Assembly: GCA_963666035.2 (NCBI GenBank)
Contig: CAXXJI010000004.1
Location: forward strand, 1 to 64,000
Reading direction: 5' to 3'
DNA from: CALMFG01 sp963666035
GTDB taxonomy: Bacteria; Bacillota; Clostridia; Christensenellales; CALMFG01
Length of the DNA stretch: 64,000 bases
The translations under genes and the position numbers were made by a program. Under the pieces are notes generated by a model. That model saw only the letters and a program-made list of their open reading frames with translations. It made no database searches and was not told the DNA's origin. Below, in pieces: positions 52,627-60,941 of the stretch; the stretch's first letter is position 1, and the number at the start of each line of letters is the position of its first letter.

Positions 52627-52932
52627 ATGAAAACAAAAGAGGAATATATTCTGTTCTTGCTGAAAAACTACAGAACAATCGATGATGAACAAAGCATGTG
52701 CATCAACAGCTTTGTGCCCATGGGGGGCTTGGTGAGGGACTTAAGACATGTGGATAAGGCATTGGATTTGATGGATAATTATTCAAGACGGATCATTAAG
52801 GACATCTATCTGGACGGTATGAGCTGGTTAGATGCGGCCGAAAAAAACTATGTCAGCCATTCGACGATTTCCCGCACGCGTAAAAAAGCACTGAAAACAA
52901 TTATCAACTATTTTGAACAGCAATTGGGATGA
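52627..52932 (+). CDS. ArpU/RinA-like phage transcriptional regulator (sigma-70 region 4-like HTH)
   Basis: Protein of 101 residues: MKTKEEYILFLLKNYRTIDD, then a sigma-region-4-like HTH, RRIIKDIYLDGMSWLDAAEK with SHSTISRTRKKALKTIINYF. Late-gene regulators of Gram-positive phages of this size have the same layout. AGGAG precedes the ATG. Together with the XRE gene and the small Cys/His gene it looks like a reduced phage regulatory cassette; no structural or integrase genes are in the window. Confidence 0.65.
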   Translation: MKTKEEYILFLLKNYRTIDDEQSMCINSFVPMGGLVRDLRHVDKALDLMDNYSRRIIKDIYLDGMSWLDAAEKNYVSHSTISRTRKKALKTIINYFEQQLG

Positions 52933-52934
52933 GG

Positions 52935-53912
52935 TTAGGCGATCACCAACCAGATAACAGCGATGACAGGGATTAAAAGCACTGTGGTGATCATCCAGCT
53001 GGCGTTGGCAAGATGAAGGTCAAGCCCAAACATTTGTACCGGGACCAGGGACATAAACCCCGCAGGCAGCGCGGAGAGCACGATCAGCGCTTTAAAGAGC
53101 TGGCCATTATCGATACGGTGAAGCCCAAATAAAAACGATACACCGATGACAAAAAGCGGCGTCAGGATATATTTGATGATTGAGATACCGGCGACTTCTT
53201 TTCGGTATTGACCGATTTTGGACAAACGCATGGTGTAACCGATGGGTACCAATAAAAGAACAGTGGAAAGCGGAATCATCACTTTAGTGAGGTGCGAAAA
53301 ATAATCAGGGCGAGGGACACCTATAAGGTTTAGGCATAGACCTGAAACGATACTGAAAAAAAAGATAATGACGATCGGGTCTTTGATCAGCTGCAGGATG
53401 CGGTTTCCCTTAACAGAGTTTTTGTCCTGTGTGTAGTTTTTGGCAGTGGGGAACATAAAGAGGTAGTAATAGGGGGTCTCAAAAATGCGGTACAATGCGG
53501 CATAGACGATTCCGGTTTCGCCGAGGAATACAAAGCAAAGATAGGAACCGAATGCGCCGAGATTGGTGCAAGAACCCGAACAGAACATGGCGCCTTCCTG
53601 AGCTTTCGGCAGCTTAAGCGCACGCGCATACAGCACGGCCGAACCCGAACCCGCCATCAGTGCCATAAGACCGACCAGCGGAACCGAGATAAACGAAATT
53701 CCGTTAAAATCGATCAGCCAAAATGCGTTAATCACCACAAAAGGGGATATGACGAAAAAGGCTATGTTTCGGAAAAAGAAAACGACTCTTTGTGTCTGTG
53801 TCTGCGTGCGTTCGCTGCGGTGACGTGTGAGCACCAGTACGATGCGTCCCAAGACGAAACCGCCGACGATCAGCGCCAGAGTGGACACAAGGGATAAAAG
53901 CCTGCTGTTCAT
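52935..53912 (-). CDS. AEC-family (auxin efflux carrier-like) transporter
   Basis: The ATG at 53912 follows GGTGAGG; the longer open frame does not have one. The protein is 325 residues with about ten membrane segments, beginning LLSLVSTLALIVGGFVLGRI and ending SWMITTVLLIPVIAVIWLVI. The broken-helix region with LNLIGVP and the second-half VLSALPAGFMSLVPVQMFGL fit AEC carriers, which move organic acids such as malate or auxin-like compounds. Substrate unknown. Convergent with the ArpU-like gene, 2 bp apart. Confidence 0.8.
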   Translation of the reverse strand: MNSRLLSLVSTLALIVGGFVLGRIVLVLTRHRSERTQTQTQRVVFFFRNIAFFVISPFVVINAFWLIDFNGISFISVPLVGLMALMAGSGSAVLYARALKLPKAQEGAMFCSGSCTNLGAFGSYLCFVFLGETGIVYAALYRIFETPYYYLFMFPTAKNYTQDKNSVKGNRILQLIKDPIVIIFFFSIVSGLCLNLIGVPRPDYFSHLTKVMIPLSTVLLLVPIGYTMRLSKIGQYRKEVAGISIIKYILTPLFVIGVSFLFGLHRIDNGQLFKALIVLSALPAGFMSLVPVQMFGLDLHLANASWMITTVLLIPVIAVIWLVIA

Positions 53913-53992
53913 GAGCACCTCACCCTTTATCAATTAAAAAAAATATATCATATATCGCCTGTGTGCACAATCCGCTTCAGTCCATGTATACG

Positions 53993-54020
53993 TTGACAAA
54001 CCTTTCTGATTTGGTATACT
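53993..54020 (+). promoter_or_regulatory. Sigma-A type promoter for glyS
   Basis: Perfect TTGACA at 53993-53998, 16-bp spacer, TATACT at 54015-54020. The leader is only ~45 nt, so there is no room for a T-box. Confidence 0.75.
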
Positions 54021-54072
54021 AAATCCAATATGGATTTTGATTATAACTTATTGAAGGGGTATGGTTTAAACG

Positions 54073-55464
54073 ATGGTCAAAGATAAAAAAACAATGGAGC
54101 GCATTGTTGCGCTTTGCAAAAATCGCGGATTTGTTTTTCCGGGATCGGACATATACGGCGGGCTCGCCAATTCATGGGATTACGGCCCATTGGGCGTGGA
54201 ACTAAAAAACAACGTCAAACAGGCGTGGTGGAAGAAGTTTATTAAGGAAAGTGAATATAATGTGGGACTGGATGCTGCGATTCTTATGAACCCTGAAACA
54301 TGGGTGGCTTCCGGACATGTTGGCGGGTTTTCCGATCCGCTGATGGACTGCAAATCCTGCAAATCTCGCTTTCGTGCCGATCAGCTGATCGAAGAATTTG
54401 CCGGCAAGAAAAACATTTCTGTGGATGTGAATACCATGGATGATGCGGACATGGAAGCCTTTATCATGGAAAAGGAAATCGCCTGTCCGACCTGTGGCAA
54501 CCGTGATTTTACTTCGATCAGAAAATTCAATTTGATGTTCAAAACCTTTCAGGGGGTCACCGAGGATTCTTCCAGCGAGATATACTTACGCCCCGAAACG
54601 GCACAGGGCATTTTTGTTAATTTTAAAAATGTTCAGCGCACCATGCGTAAAAAACTGCCGTTCGGCATCGGTCAAATCGGGAAATCGTTCCGAAACGAAA
54701 TCACACCCGGCAACTTTATCTTTCGCATTCGTGAATTTGAGCAGATGGAACTGGAGTTTTTCTGCCGGCCGGAAGAGGAAATGCAGTGGTTTAACTATTG
54801 GAAGGATTTCTGTAAGAATTGGATTCTTTCGCTCGGCATCGCTGAAACCAGCATTAAATTGCGCGATCATTCAGCCGATGAGCTGTCGCACTACTCCAAC
54901 GCGACCACCGATATCGAGTATCTGTTTCCGTTTGGCTGGGGTGAGCTTTGGGGCATCGCTGACCGGACAGATTATGATTTAAAACAGCATATTGAACATT
55001 CGGGAGAGAACTTGGCTTATCAGGACCAAACCACGGGCGAGAGCCTGGTGCCTTACTGCATCGAGCCGAGTCTAGGTGCCGACCGTGTGACGCTGGCGTT
55101 TATCTGTGAAGCTTATGATGAAGAGGAACTGGAAGGCGGGGATATACGCACAGTACTGCGTTTCTCACCGGCGCTCGCACCCTATAAGGCGGCGGTACTG
55201 CCGCTACAGAAGAAGCTTTCCGAAACCGCTGAGGCGATTTATCATGACCTGCTTAAAGATTTTACTGTGGATTATGATCTATCGGGTTCCATTGGTAAAC
55301 GCTACCGCAGACAGGATGAAATCGGCACGCCTTACTGCATCACAGTGGACTTCGAAACGCTGGAAGACGGCGCGGTGACTGTGCGTGAGCGTGATACGAT
55401 GGCGCAGGTGCGGATGCCGATTGGCGAACTAAAAAGCTACCTGGCCGAAAAATGTGCGTTTTAA
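54073..55464 (+). CDS. glyS: Glycyl-tRNA synthetase (alpha2 type)
   Basis: Protein of 463 residues. Class II motif 1 near GGLANSWDYGPLGVELKNNV, motif 2 in FRNEITPGNFIFRIREFEQM, motif 3 in PSLGADRVTLAFICEAYDEE, and the anticodon-binding domain from about residue 370. A zinc knuckle region holds CKSCKSRF and CPTCGNRDF. This is the single-polypeptide homodimer type, not the alpha2beta2 type. Charges tRNA-Gly. Complete, followed by a terminator. Symbols glyS and glyQS are both in use for this form. Confidence 0.95.
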   Translation: MVKDKKTMERIVALCKNRGFVFPGSDIYGGLANSWDYGPLGVELKNNVKQAWWKKFIKESEYNVGLDAAILMNPETWVASGHVGGFSDPLMDCKSCKSRFRADQLIEEFAGKKNISVDVNTMDDADMEAFIMEKEIACPTCGNRDFTSIRKFNLMFKTFQGVTEDSSSEIYLRPETAQGIFVNFKNVQRTMRKKLPFGIGQIGKSFRNEITPGNFIFRIREFEQMELEFFCRPEEEMQWFNYWKDFCKNWILSLGIAETSIKLRDHSADELSHYSNATTDIEYLFPFGWGELWGIADRTDYDLKQHIEHSGENLAYQDQTTGESLVPYCIEPSLGADRVTLAFICEAYDEEELEGGDIRTVLRFSPALAPYKAAVLPLQKKLSETAEAIYHDLLKDFTVDYDLSGSIGKRYRRQDEIGTPYCITVDFETLEDGAVTVRERDTMAQVRMPIGELKSYLAEKCAF

Positions 55465-55476
55465 TAAAGATAAAAA

Positions 55477-55507
55477 GAAGTGCAATGTATGCGCTTCTTT
55501 TTTTTTC
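55477..55507 (+). terminator. Intrinsic terminator after glyS
   Basis: GAAGTGC-AATGTAT-GCGCTTC (one T-G) followed by a T tract. Confidence 0.85.
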
Positions 55508-55522
55508 GAACTAAAAAATAGT

Positions 55523-56395
55523 TTAAGGTTTGTCAGGCTCTATATGCACGATAACGCCCCGGATTTCAAAGCTGGAATCCATCAATTCAGCTTTCACCTT
55601 GCCGGAAAGACTGTGGCTGTCCTGTACGGTCATATCAAAAGGAACTTGCATATGCAGATCGACATAACGCGCCGCCCCCACGCGCCGTACATTGGCTTTG
55701 TGGAAGCCTTTGATCTTGGGATATTTATCCTTACATGTGCAAAGCAGTGCGGAAAGATCGATATCGTCCCGCTTTTCCATGAATTCTTCAAAACTGGTGC
55801 GCGCGATATTAAAAGCGGCTTTTAAAAGGAACAGACTGACCAAAATGGTGGCGATTTGATCAAGATATCTTAAATCCGGGAACAGCTTGGAAGCCACAAC
55901 GGCCAGTGCAACCGGAATGGACGAAAACGCGTCCGAACGGTGGTGCCATGCGTTGGCGATTAACGCGCGGCTGTTCACCTCTTCGCCGATCTTGCGGCTG
56001 AATTGGTACAGCACTTCTTTGGAGATAATTGAAAATATGGCCACCCCCAGTGCCGCCCAGGACATTTCGCTGGGGGTATAATGGATGATGCCGAGCACGG
56101 CACGATAGCCCATAAAAAAAGCGACGCCCCCCAGAAAAACACCGATAAACAGTGAAATGAAGGTTTCGATCCGTCCGTGGCCGTAAGGATGGTCGGAATC
56201 GGGTGCTTTTGACCAAAAACGCATGCCGAACAGCACCGCGAAGTCAGTGATCAGATCGGAAAAAGAATGGATACCGTCGGCGATTAAAGCGGAGGAACGG
56301 AACAGCGTGCCGCCAATGATTTTGACCACGCTTAAAAATATATTGACGATTGAGCCGATAATGGTGATGCGGCGAATACGGTGGTTGGTTTCCAT
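55523..56395 (-). CDS. Cation diffusion facilitator (CDF) family transporter
   Basis: The ATG at 56395 follows TTTGGAGA; a TTG 12 bp upstream is the alternative. The protein is 290 residues with six membrane segments. The metal site is visible: SALIADGIHSFSDLITDFAV (H-x-x-x-D) and HHRSDAFSSIPVALA (HxxxD) plus DHPYGHGR. The C-terminal cytoplasmic domain (~210-290) ends EIRGVIVHIEP. The family exports Zn2+, Mn2+ or Fe2+ by proton exchange; specificity is not deducible. Complete. Confidence 0.92.
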   Translation of the reverse strand: METNHRIRRITIIGSIVNIFLSVVKIIGGTLFRSSALIADGIHSFSDLITDFAVLFGMRFWSKAPDSDHPYGHGRIETFISLFIGVFLGGVAFFMGYRAVLGIIHYTPSEMSWAALGVAIFSIISKEVLYQFSRKIGEEVNSRALIANAWHHRSDAFSSIPVALAVVASKLFPDLRYLDQIATILVSLFLLKAAFNIARTSFEEFMEKRDDIDLSALLCTCKDKYPKIKGFHKANVRRVGAARYVDLHMQVPFDMTVQDSHSLSGKVKAELMDSSFEIRGVIVHIEPDKP

Positions 56396-56508
56396 GGTTT
56401 TCTCCAAAAATTATGGATAAATTTTAAAAAAATATATCTAATTTTTACATCATATTATAATTTGCGGTATAATACAAGAAAACGAAAACATACGAGGTAA
56501 ACGTACAA

Positions 56509-56934
56509 GTGACTTGCTGGTTTTGTGAAAAAAATGAAGCGGATGGTGGTCAAAGTTTAAAGCTGGAATTTGAACGCTTTAACTATGCGGACAAGGTGGC
56601 GCAAAGCCGGGGAGAGCAGCCCGATCGCTTGAAAAAGACTTTGATGATCGGGCGTTGCAAAAGCTGCAGCCGACTGCACAAAATATACAATCGCATCTCG
56701 CTATTGGCAATCCTGCCGGCGGCGGTGCTGGCCTACAGCCTGTTTTTGCTGTTTCGAGTTGGAGATCCCAATATCATTTTTCTGATGATGGCGGTTTCGC
56801 TGATCGGATTCGGCGCGGTGCTGATTGTGCGCGTCAGTTATCTTAAAAAGCATGGAGTGAAAGCGTTGGTGGAGCTTGAGATGAAAAACGATGATATCCA
56901 GTCGGCACTGGCAAACGGATGGTACAGAGTATAA
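56509..56934 (+). CDS. TCWFC zinc-knuckle membrane protein, first paralogue
   Basis: GTG start 56509 with GAGGT ten bases upstream. The protein is 141 residues: TCWFCEKNEADGGQSLKLEF at the N-terminus (CxxC knuckle), a second knuckle near residue 50 (GRCKSCSRLHKIYN), two close membrane segments (LLAILPAAVLAYSLFLLFRV; IIFLMMAVSLIGFGAVLIVR), and a short C-terminal helix. The zinc ribbon probably lies in the cytoplasm. The neighbouring gene encodes a clear paralogue. No named family is recognised. Confidence 0.65.
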   Translation: MTCWFCEKNEADGGQSLKLEFERFNYADKVAQSRGEQPDRLKKTLMIGRCKSCSRLHKIYNRISLLAILPAAVLAYSLFLLFRVGDPNIIFLMMAVSLIGFGAVLIVRVSYLKKHGVKALVELEMKNDDIQSALANGWYRV

Positions 56935-56965
56935 TTTCTTTTGACAATATAAGGAGGAAAAAAGC

Positions 56966-57430
56966 ATGACATGCTGGTTTTGCGGCAAAGAGCCTTCGGA
57001 GGAAGGTAAAGCGTTTGAGGTGGAGATGTTCGGCGACGTCAAACAGAGCCAGAGCGTATCCGAGGAGGCGGTTTCGTTTAATAAAAAACTGGTGGCTGTG
57101 CCGCGGTGCGCGTCCTGTAAGGCCAAACAGAGAAGAGCCAAAACGGCGGACGGTTTTACGGTTCTCTTTTTGATACTTGCATTGGCGGCTTTGCTGACCG
57201 GTTGGTTTAAGTGGCTGCCCGGATATTTCTGGGGAATGATTTTTGGATTTTCGCTGGGTATGGTGATTGAGTTTTTGACTATACACAGGCTGTCGATGAA
57301 AGGCATTAAAAGCGAAAATTATGCCAAACACAGGAACAAGGAAATTTTGGCACTGACAACAAAAGGTTATCAGTTTGGCAGAGCGCCGGTTCAGCACAAG
57401 GTGAATAAGGTGCTGATTGAGGAAGAATAG
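56966..57430 (+). CDS. TCWFC zinc-knuckle membrane protein, second paralogue
   Basis: Protein of 154 residues: MTCWFCGKEPSEEGKAFEVE, second knuckle PRCASCKAKQRR near residue 50, two membrane segments (VLFLILALAALLTGWFKWLP; GYFWGMIFGFSLGMVIEFL), and a basic C-terminal region (NYAKHRNKEILALTTKGYQF). Layout and spacing match the preceding gene, so this is a tandem duplication. AAGGAGG precedes the ATG. Function unknown. Confidence 0.65.
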   Translation: MTCWFCGKEPSEEGKAFEVEMFGDVKQSQSVSEEAVSFNKKLVAVPRCASCKAKQRRAKTADGFTVLFLILALAALLTGWFKWLPGYFWGMIFGFSLGMVIEFLTIHRLSMKGIKSENYAKHRNKEILALTTKGYQFGRAPVQHKVNKVLIEEE

Positions 57431-57509
57431 GGTCGAAAAATTAAATAAACGAATTGTAAACGATCTGTATTAAAATTGACTTTGCGCTTTTGAGTATGAT
57501 ATGTTGGTT

Positions 57510-57553
57510 AGCGGTACTAACCAATTAGCTACCGCTATTATTTATTTTTTATA
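57510..57553 (+). promoter_or_regulatory. Leader hairpin ahead of the vor operon (attenuator-like)
   Basis: AGCGGTA (57510-57516) pairs with TACCGCT (57530-57536), enclosing CTAA-CCAA-TTAG with one bulged C, followed by an A/T-rich tract with a T run. An alternative stem GGTTAG/CTAACC (57506-57522) excludes the first. A weak promoter, TTGACT at 57476-57481, lies upstream. Confidence 0.45.
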
Positions 57554-57579
57554 CTTTTTATTCAAGTTAGGAGTTAAAA

Positions 57580-57792
57580 ATGTCCAATGTAGAAATTCTG
57601 ACAGATGTCTGCAAAGGCTGCGGACTTTGTGTGTCGGTTTGCCCCAAAGACATCATGGCGCTCTCAACCGACACGATCAACGCCAAAGGTTATACGCCGG
57701 TCGTTATTACGGCCATGCAGGACTGTATCGGATGCGCCGCCTGTGCTAAAGTGTGCCCGGATGCGGTGCTCTCCGTTTTCAAGGAGGTGTAG
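57580..57792 (+). CDS. 2-oxoacid:ferredoxin oxidoreductase delta subunit (2x[4Fe-4S] ferredoxin)
   Basis: Protein of 70 residues with two complete clusters: CKGCGLCVSVCPKDIM and CIGCAACAKVCPDAVL. First gene of a four-gene operon (delta, alpha, beta, gamma), with only 3 bp before the alpha gene. Electrons from oxoacid oxidation pass through this subunit to ferredoxin. GTTAGGAG precedes the ATG. Confidence 0.92.
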   Translation: MSNVEILTDVCKGCGLCVSVCPKDIMALSTDTINAKGYTPVVITAMQDCIGCAACAKVCPDAVLSVFKEV

Positions 57793-57795
57793 CCG

Positions 57796-58851
57796 ATGGC
57801 AAAACAACTGACCAAAGGCAACGAGGCCATCGCCGAAGCGGCGGTGCGTGCCGGATGCCGATACTTCTTTGGCTACCCCATTACCCCCCAAAATGAAATC
57901 CCCGAATACATGAGCCGACGGCTGCCCGAAGTGGGCGGCACGTACTTGCAGGCCGAATCCGAATTAGCTGCGATCAATATGGTATACGGCGCGGCAAGTG
58001 CGGGTGCGCGCGTGATGACTTCATCATCCAGCCCGGGCATCAGCTTAAAGCAGGAAGGTATTTCCTATATTGCTTCGGCCAAGCTGCCTTGCGTTATCGT
58101 CAATATTGTTCGTTCGGGACCAGGACTCGGCGGCATTCTGCCAGCGCAATCTGACTACTTCCAGGCGACCAAAGGCGGCGGCCACGGTGATTATCGCGTG
58201 GTGGTTTTTGCGCCGGCTTCGGTGCAGGAAGCATCTGATTTGGTGATGGAATGTTTCGAAGTGGCGGATCAATACCGTGTGCCTGTGATGTTGATGGGCG
58301 ACGGGATGATCGGACAGATGATGGAGCCGGTGGAGTTTAAGGAACCTAAAAAGCGAGATTTGCCCGAAAAAACATGGGCGACCACCGGAAAAAAAGGCAG
58401 AGCGCGTAACGTTATCTCTTCGCTGCATATTGTAGCAGAGGAGTGCTACGACTTCTGTTTGGAGCGTGAAGAGGTATATCGCGAGATCGCAAAAAACGAG
58501 ACACTGTATGAAACCGATCAGATGGAAGATGCCGAAATCGCCATTGTTGCATATGGCACGGTAGCGAGGATCGTCAAAAACGCGATTGTTAAAGCCAGAA
58601 CAAACGGCATCAAAGCGGGTTTGATCCGGCCGATTACCCTATGGCCTTTCCCAAGCGACATCATTGGCCGATATGCCGGCAAGGTGGATTCTGTCTTGAC
58701 GGTAGAGATGAGTACAGGCCAGATGGTGGAGGACGTGCGGCTGGCGGTGAACGGGAAAAAGCCGGTGCACTTTTTTGGACGGACCGGCGGTATTATCCCA
58801 ACCCCGGAAGAAGTCTACCAAAAAATACTTGAAATCAGGGAGGGGAAATAG
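57796..58851 (+). CDS. 2-oxoacid:ferredoxin oxidoreductase alpha subunit (VorB-type)
   Basis: Protein of 351 residues: KGNEAIAEAAVRAGCRYFFG and YPITPQNEIPEYMSRRLPEV are the N-terminal pyrimidine-side domain; TSSSSPGISLKQEGISY contains the catalytic-loop region, and GPGLGGILPAQSDYFQATKG follows. The C-terminal part (GLIRPITLWPFPSD) is the transketolase-C-like domain. The opening and length match VorB of 3-methyl-2-oxobutanoate (branched-chain) ferredoxin oxidoreductases; 2-oxoglutarate is an alternative substrate. AAGGAGGTG precedes the ATG. Confidence 0.9.
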   Translation: MAKQLTKGNEAIAEAAVRAGCRYFFGYPITPQNEIPEYMSRRLPEVGGTYLQAESELAAINMVYGAASAGARVMTSSSSPGISLKQEGISYIASAKLPCVIVNIVRSGPGLGGILPAQSDYFQATKGGGHGDYRVVVFAPASVQEASDLVMECFEVADQYRVPVMLMGDGMIGQMMEPVEFKEPKKRDLPEKTWATTGKKGRARNVISSLHIVAEECYDFCLEREEVYREIAKNETLYETDQMEDAEIAIVAYGTVARIVKNAIVKARTNGIKAGLIRPITLWPFPSDIIGRYAGKVDSVLTVEMSTGQMVEDVRLAVNGKKPVHFFGRTGGIIPTPEEVYQKILEIREGK

Positions 58852-59586
58852 ATGAAAACGGTATTTAAAAAACCGGAGTTCTTTCTCTCCGAAAATATGC
58901 ATTATTGTCCAGGCTGTACCCACGGCATTGCGCATCGGCTGGTGGCCGAAGCTATTGATGAGCTTAAGATGCAGGACAGCGCGGTAGGCGTTGCCTCGGT
59001 GGGTTGTTCGGTGTTTATTCCAAAATATCTGGACTGTGATTTTACCGAAGCGGCTCACGGGAGAGCGCCCGCAGTGGCGACAGGCGTCAAGCGGGTTCGC
59101 CCAGATGCATTGGTCTTCACCTATCAGGGCGACGGTGATTTGGCATCCATCGGGGTGGCTGAAATTATCCATGCGGCGGCCAGAGGTGAGAACATCACGG
59201 TGATTTTCATCAACAACGCCATTTATGGTATGACCGGCGGACAGATGGCCCCGACAACATTAGTGGATCAGGTGACCACAACGTCGCCAAGCGGCAGAAA
59301 TCCTGCATCAGCCGGATATCCGATACGTATGAGCGAGATTATCGCGACTTTGGACGGAACGGCTTATGTGGAACGCGCCGGACTATTTGATGTGCCCAGT
59401 ATTACGCGCGCCAAAAAGGCGGTAAAAAAGGCCTTTGAGATGCAGGTGAACAAAAAAGGATTTGCGATGGTGGAATTGCTTTCCACTTGTCCGACTAACT
59501 GGGGCATGACCTCGAACGCTGCGATGGCATGGGCAAAGGAAAATATGACGGCTCAGTTCCCGTTGGGCATTTTTAAGGAGGTGTAA
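58852..59586 (+). CDS. 2-oxoacid:ferredoxin oxidoreductase beta subunit (TPP-binding)
   Basis: Protein of 244 residues, starting on the base after the alpha stop. The TPP-binding motif is seen in FTYQGDGDLASIGVAEIIHA (GDGD...) and ITVIFINNAIYGMTGGQMAP (metal and pyrophosphate site). CPGCTHGIAHRL near the N-terminus is a conserved cysteine segment. SCTGxGxx-type [4Fe-4S] ligands of pyruvate enzymes are absent, consistent with the Vor/Kor subclass. Overlapping context (delta, alpha, gamma) confirms the complex. Confidence 0.92.
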   Translation: MKTVFKKPEFFLSENMHYCPGCTHGIAHRLVAEAIDELKMQDSAVGVASVGCSVFIPKYLDCDFTEAAHGRAPAVATGVKRVRPDALVFTYQGDGDLASIGVAEIIHAAARGENITVIFINNAIYGMTGGQMAPTTLVDQVTTTSPSGRNPASAGYPIRMSEIIATLDGTAYVERAGLFDVPSITRAKKAVKKAFEMQVNKKGFAMVELLSTCPTNWGMTSNAAMAWAKENMTAQFPLGIFKEV

Positions 59587-59589
59587 GGC

Positions 59590-60126
59590 ATGACACAACG
59601 AATTATTTGTTCCGGTTTTGGCGGACAAGGCGTCATGCTGATGGGTCAGGTGCTGGCGTACGCAGGTATGATTGAAGGGAAACATGTCAGCTGGCTGCCT
59701 TCCTACGGCCCTGAGATGCGGGGCGGCACCGCCAACTGCAATGTGATCATTTCAGATGAGCCGGTGGGGGCGCCCACGGTGACTGAAGCGGATGTGGCTT
59801 TTGTGATGAATAAACCGTCGCTTGAAAAGTTTGAAAGCGCGGTGGTTCCCGGCGGGCATCTGTTTATCAATAGCAGTATGATTGAAAAAAACTGTGAGCG
59901 CGATGATATCAGCGCATATTCGCTTCCGGCGACCGAGATCGGCATTGAAGTCGGTACGGTAAAGACAGCGAACATTGTGATGCTGGGTGCGTATCTGGAA
60001 AAATGCGGAGTGGTGAGCGAAGCGTCTGTAATGGACGGGCTTAAAAAAGCGTTTGGCGAAAAAAAGGCCAATCTATTGCCCATGAATCAAGCCGCAATCA
60101 ATCTCGGCAGGGCACGGATAGAATAG
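59590..60126 (+). CDS. 2-oxoacid:ferredoxin oxidoreductase gamma subunit
   Basis: Protein of 178 residues: RIICSGFGGQGVMLMGQVLA, then SWLPSYGPEMRGGTANCNVI, the typical gamma-subunit segment that contacts CoA. TEIGIEVGTVKTANIVMLGA follows. It completes the delta-alpha-beta-gamma operon with a 3-bp gap and is followed by a strong hairpin. The enzyme yields acyl-CoA, CO2 and reduced ferredoxin. Confidence 0.92.
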   Translation: MTQRIICSGFGGQGVMLMGQVLAYAGMIEGKHVSWLPSYGPEMRGGTANCNVIISDEPVGAPTVTEADVAFVMNKPSLEKFESAVVPGGHLFINSSMIEKNCERDDISAYSLPATEIGIEVGTVKTANIVMLGAYLEKCGVVSEASVMDGLKKAFGEKKANLLPMNQAAINLGRARIE

Positions 60127-60138
60127 AAAATTAAGATG

Positions 60139-60169
60139 GTTTCCGGCGGCCAATCAAACCGCCGGAAAC
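60139..60169 (+). terminator. Strong hairpin after the vor operon
   Basis: GTTTCCGGCGG pairs perfectly with CCGCCGGAAAC around a 9-nt loop. There is no T tract, so it may act as a 3'-end stabiliser or weak terminator. Confidence 0.6.
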
Positions 60170-60225
60170 ATTGAAATAACATGGAAAATGCCTTGTAATC
60201 ACGCGGGCTGACAGCCAAAAAACCA

Positions 60226-60254
60226 TTGACAAGGCTTGGGTGGTGTGGTAAATT
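60226..60254 (+). promoter_or_regulatory. Promoter for the rpmG-secE-nusG transcript
   Basis: Perfect TTGACA at 60226-60231, 17-bp spacer, TAAATT at 60249-60254. A short GGCG-GATA-CGCC stem with T7 (60279-60297) follows, possibly an attenuator. Confidence 0.55.
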
Positions 60255-60329
60255 TATTGAGTGACTTGATAAGCGATGGGCGGATACGCCTTTTTTTGAT
60301 GGTCAGATATCCTGGAGGTGCGAAAGACA

Positions 60330-60479
60330 ATGCGCGTTAAAATTACAATGGCTTGCACGGAATGCAAACAAAGAAATTATGACACCATGAAGAACAAAAA
60401 AAATGATCCGGAAAGAATTGAGATGAACAAATACTGCCGGTTCTGCAAAAAGCATACCCTGCACAAGGAAACCAAATAG
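60330..60479 (+). CDS. rpmG: 50S ribosomal protein L33
   Basis: Protein of 49 residues: MRVKITMACTECKQRNYDTM, ending YCRFCKKHTLHKETK. Two CxxC knuckles show it is the zinc-binding (C+) form. CTGGAGGTG precedes the ATG. Placement directly before secE-nusG is the common Bacillota arrangement. Confidence 0.96.
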   Translation: MRVKITMACTECKQRNYDTMKNKKNDPERIEMNKYCRFCKKHTLHKETK

Positions 60480-60567
60480 TTTATTTCTTAACCCCAAAAC
60501 CGTTTGGGATATCTCTGTTTTGGTGTATCCCGCGGCAAACCAAGGTTAATGTTTAGGATGGATAACG

Positions 60568-60837
60568 ATGGCAAAAACAAAATTATTAGGCGCCGATAAA
60601 GAAAAGCAGCTAAAAGAACAACAAAAAGCGGCGAAAAAAGCAAACAAAAAACCAAGACGCGGTATCATTCGCTGGTTCAAGGACATCATCGGTGAGCTGA
60701 AAAAAGTCACCTGGCCTTCATGGAAACAGCTTTTGACCACGGCGGGTGCGGTATTTGTCTTTATCGCGATTATGGCGGTTATCACCGGCTTATTCGATAT
60801 GGGGCTCAGTAAATGGCTGCAATGGATGGTTTCTTAA
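60568..60837 (+). CDS. secE: Preprotein translocase subunit SecE
   Basis: Protein of 89 residues: a basic N-terminal region (~1-30, Lys-rich), then the conserved amphipathic helix (RWFKDIIGELKKVTWPSWKQ) and one C-terminal membrane helix (AVFVFIAIMAVITGLFDMG). SecE clamps the SecY halves of the protein-conducting channel. Located between rpmG and nusG. The basic extension is slightly longer than usual. Confidence 0.94.
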   Translation: MAKTKLLGADKEKQLKEQQKAAKKANKKPRRGIIRWFKDIIGELKKVTWPSWKQLLTTAGAVFVFIAIMAVITGLFDMGLSKWLQWMVS

Positions 60838-60941
60838 AAAATCATCTGTTTTTACGCGACCAAAGGATTATGAGAATAAAGGAGGCGTGTAGCGCACTTT
60901 AAGCGGTTTGAATAAAACAAAAGCTTAAAGCGTCAATTGAT

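Noticed and set aside
53934..54072. T-box leader before glyS
   Set aside because: The promoter is only ~50 bp before the start codon, leaving no space for a T-box, and no T-box core sequence was seen.
60870..60902. Ten-residue leader peptide gene before nusG
   Set aside because: Only a weak ribosome-binding site and no regulatory pattern; kept only as part of the nusG finding.
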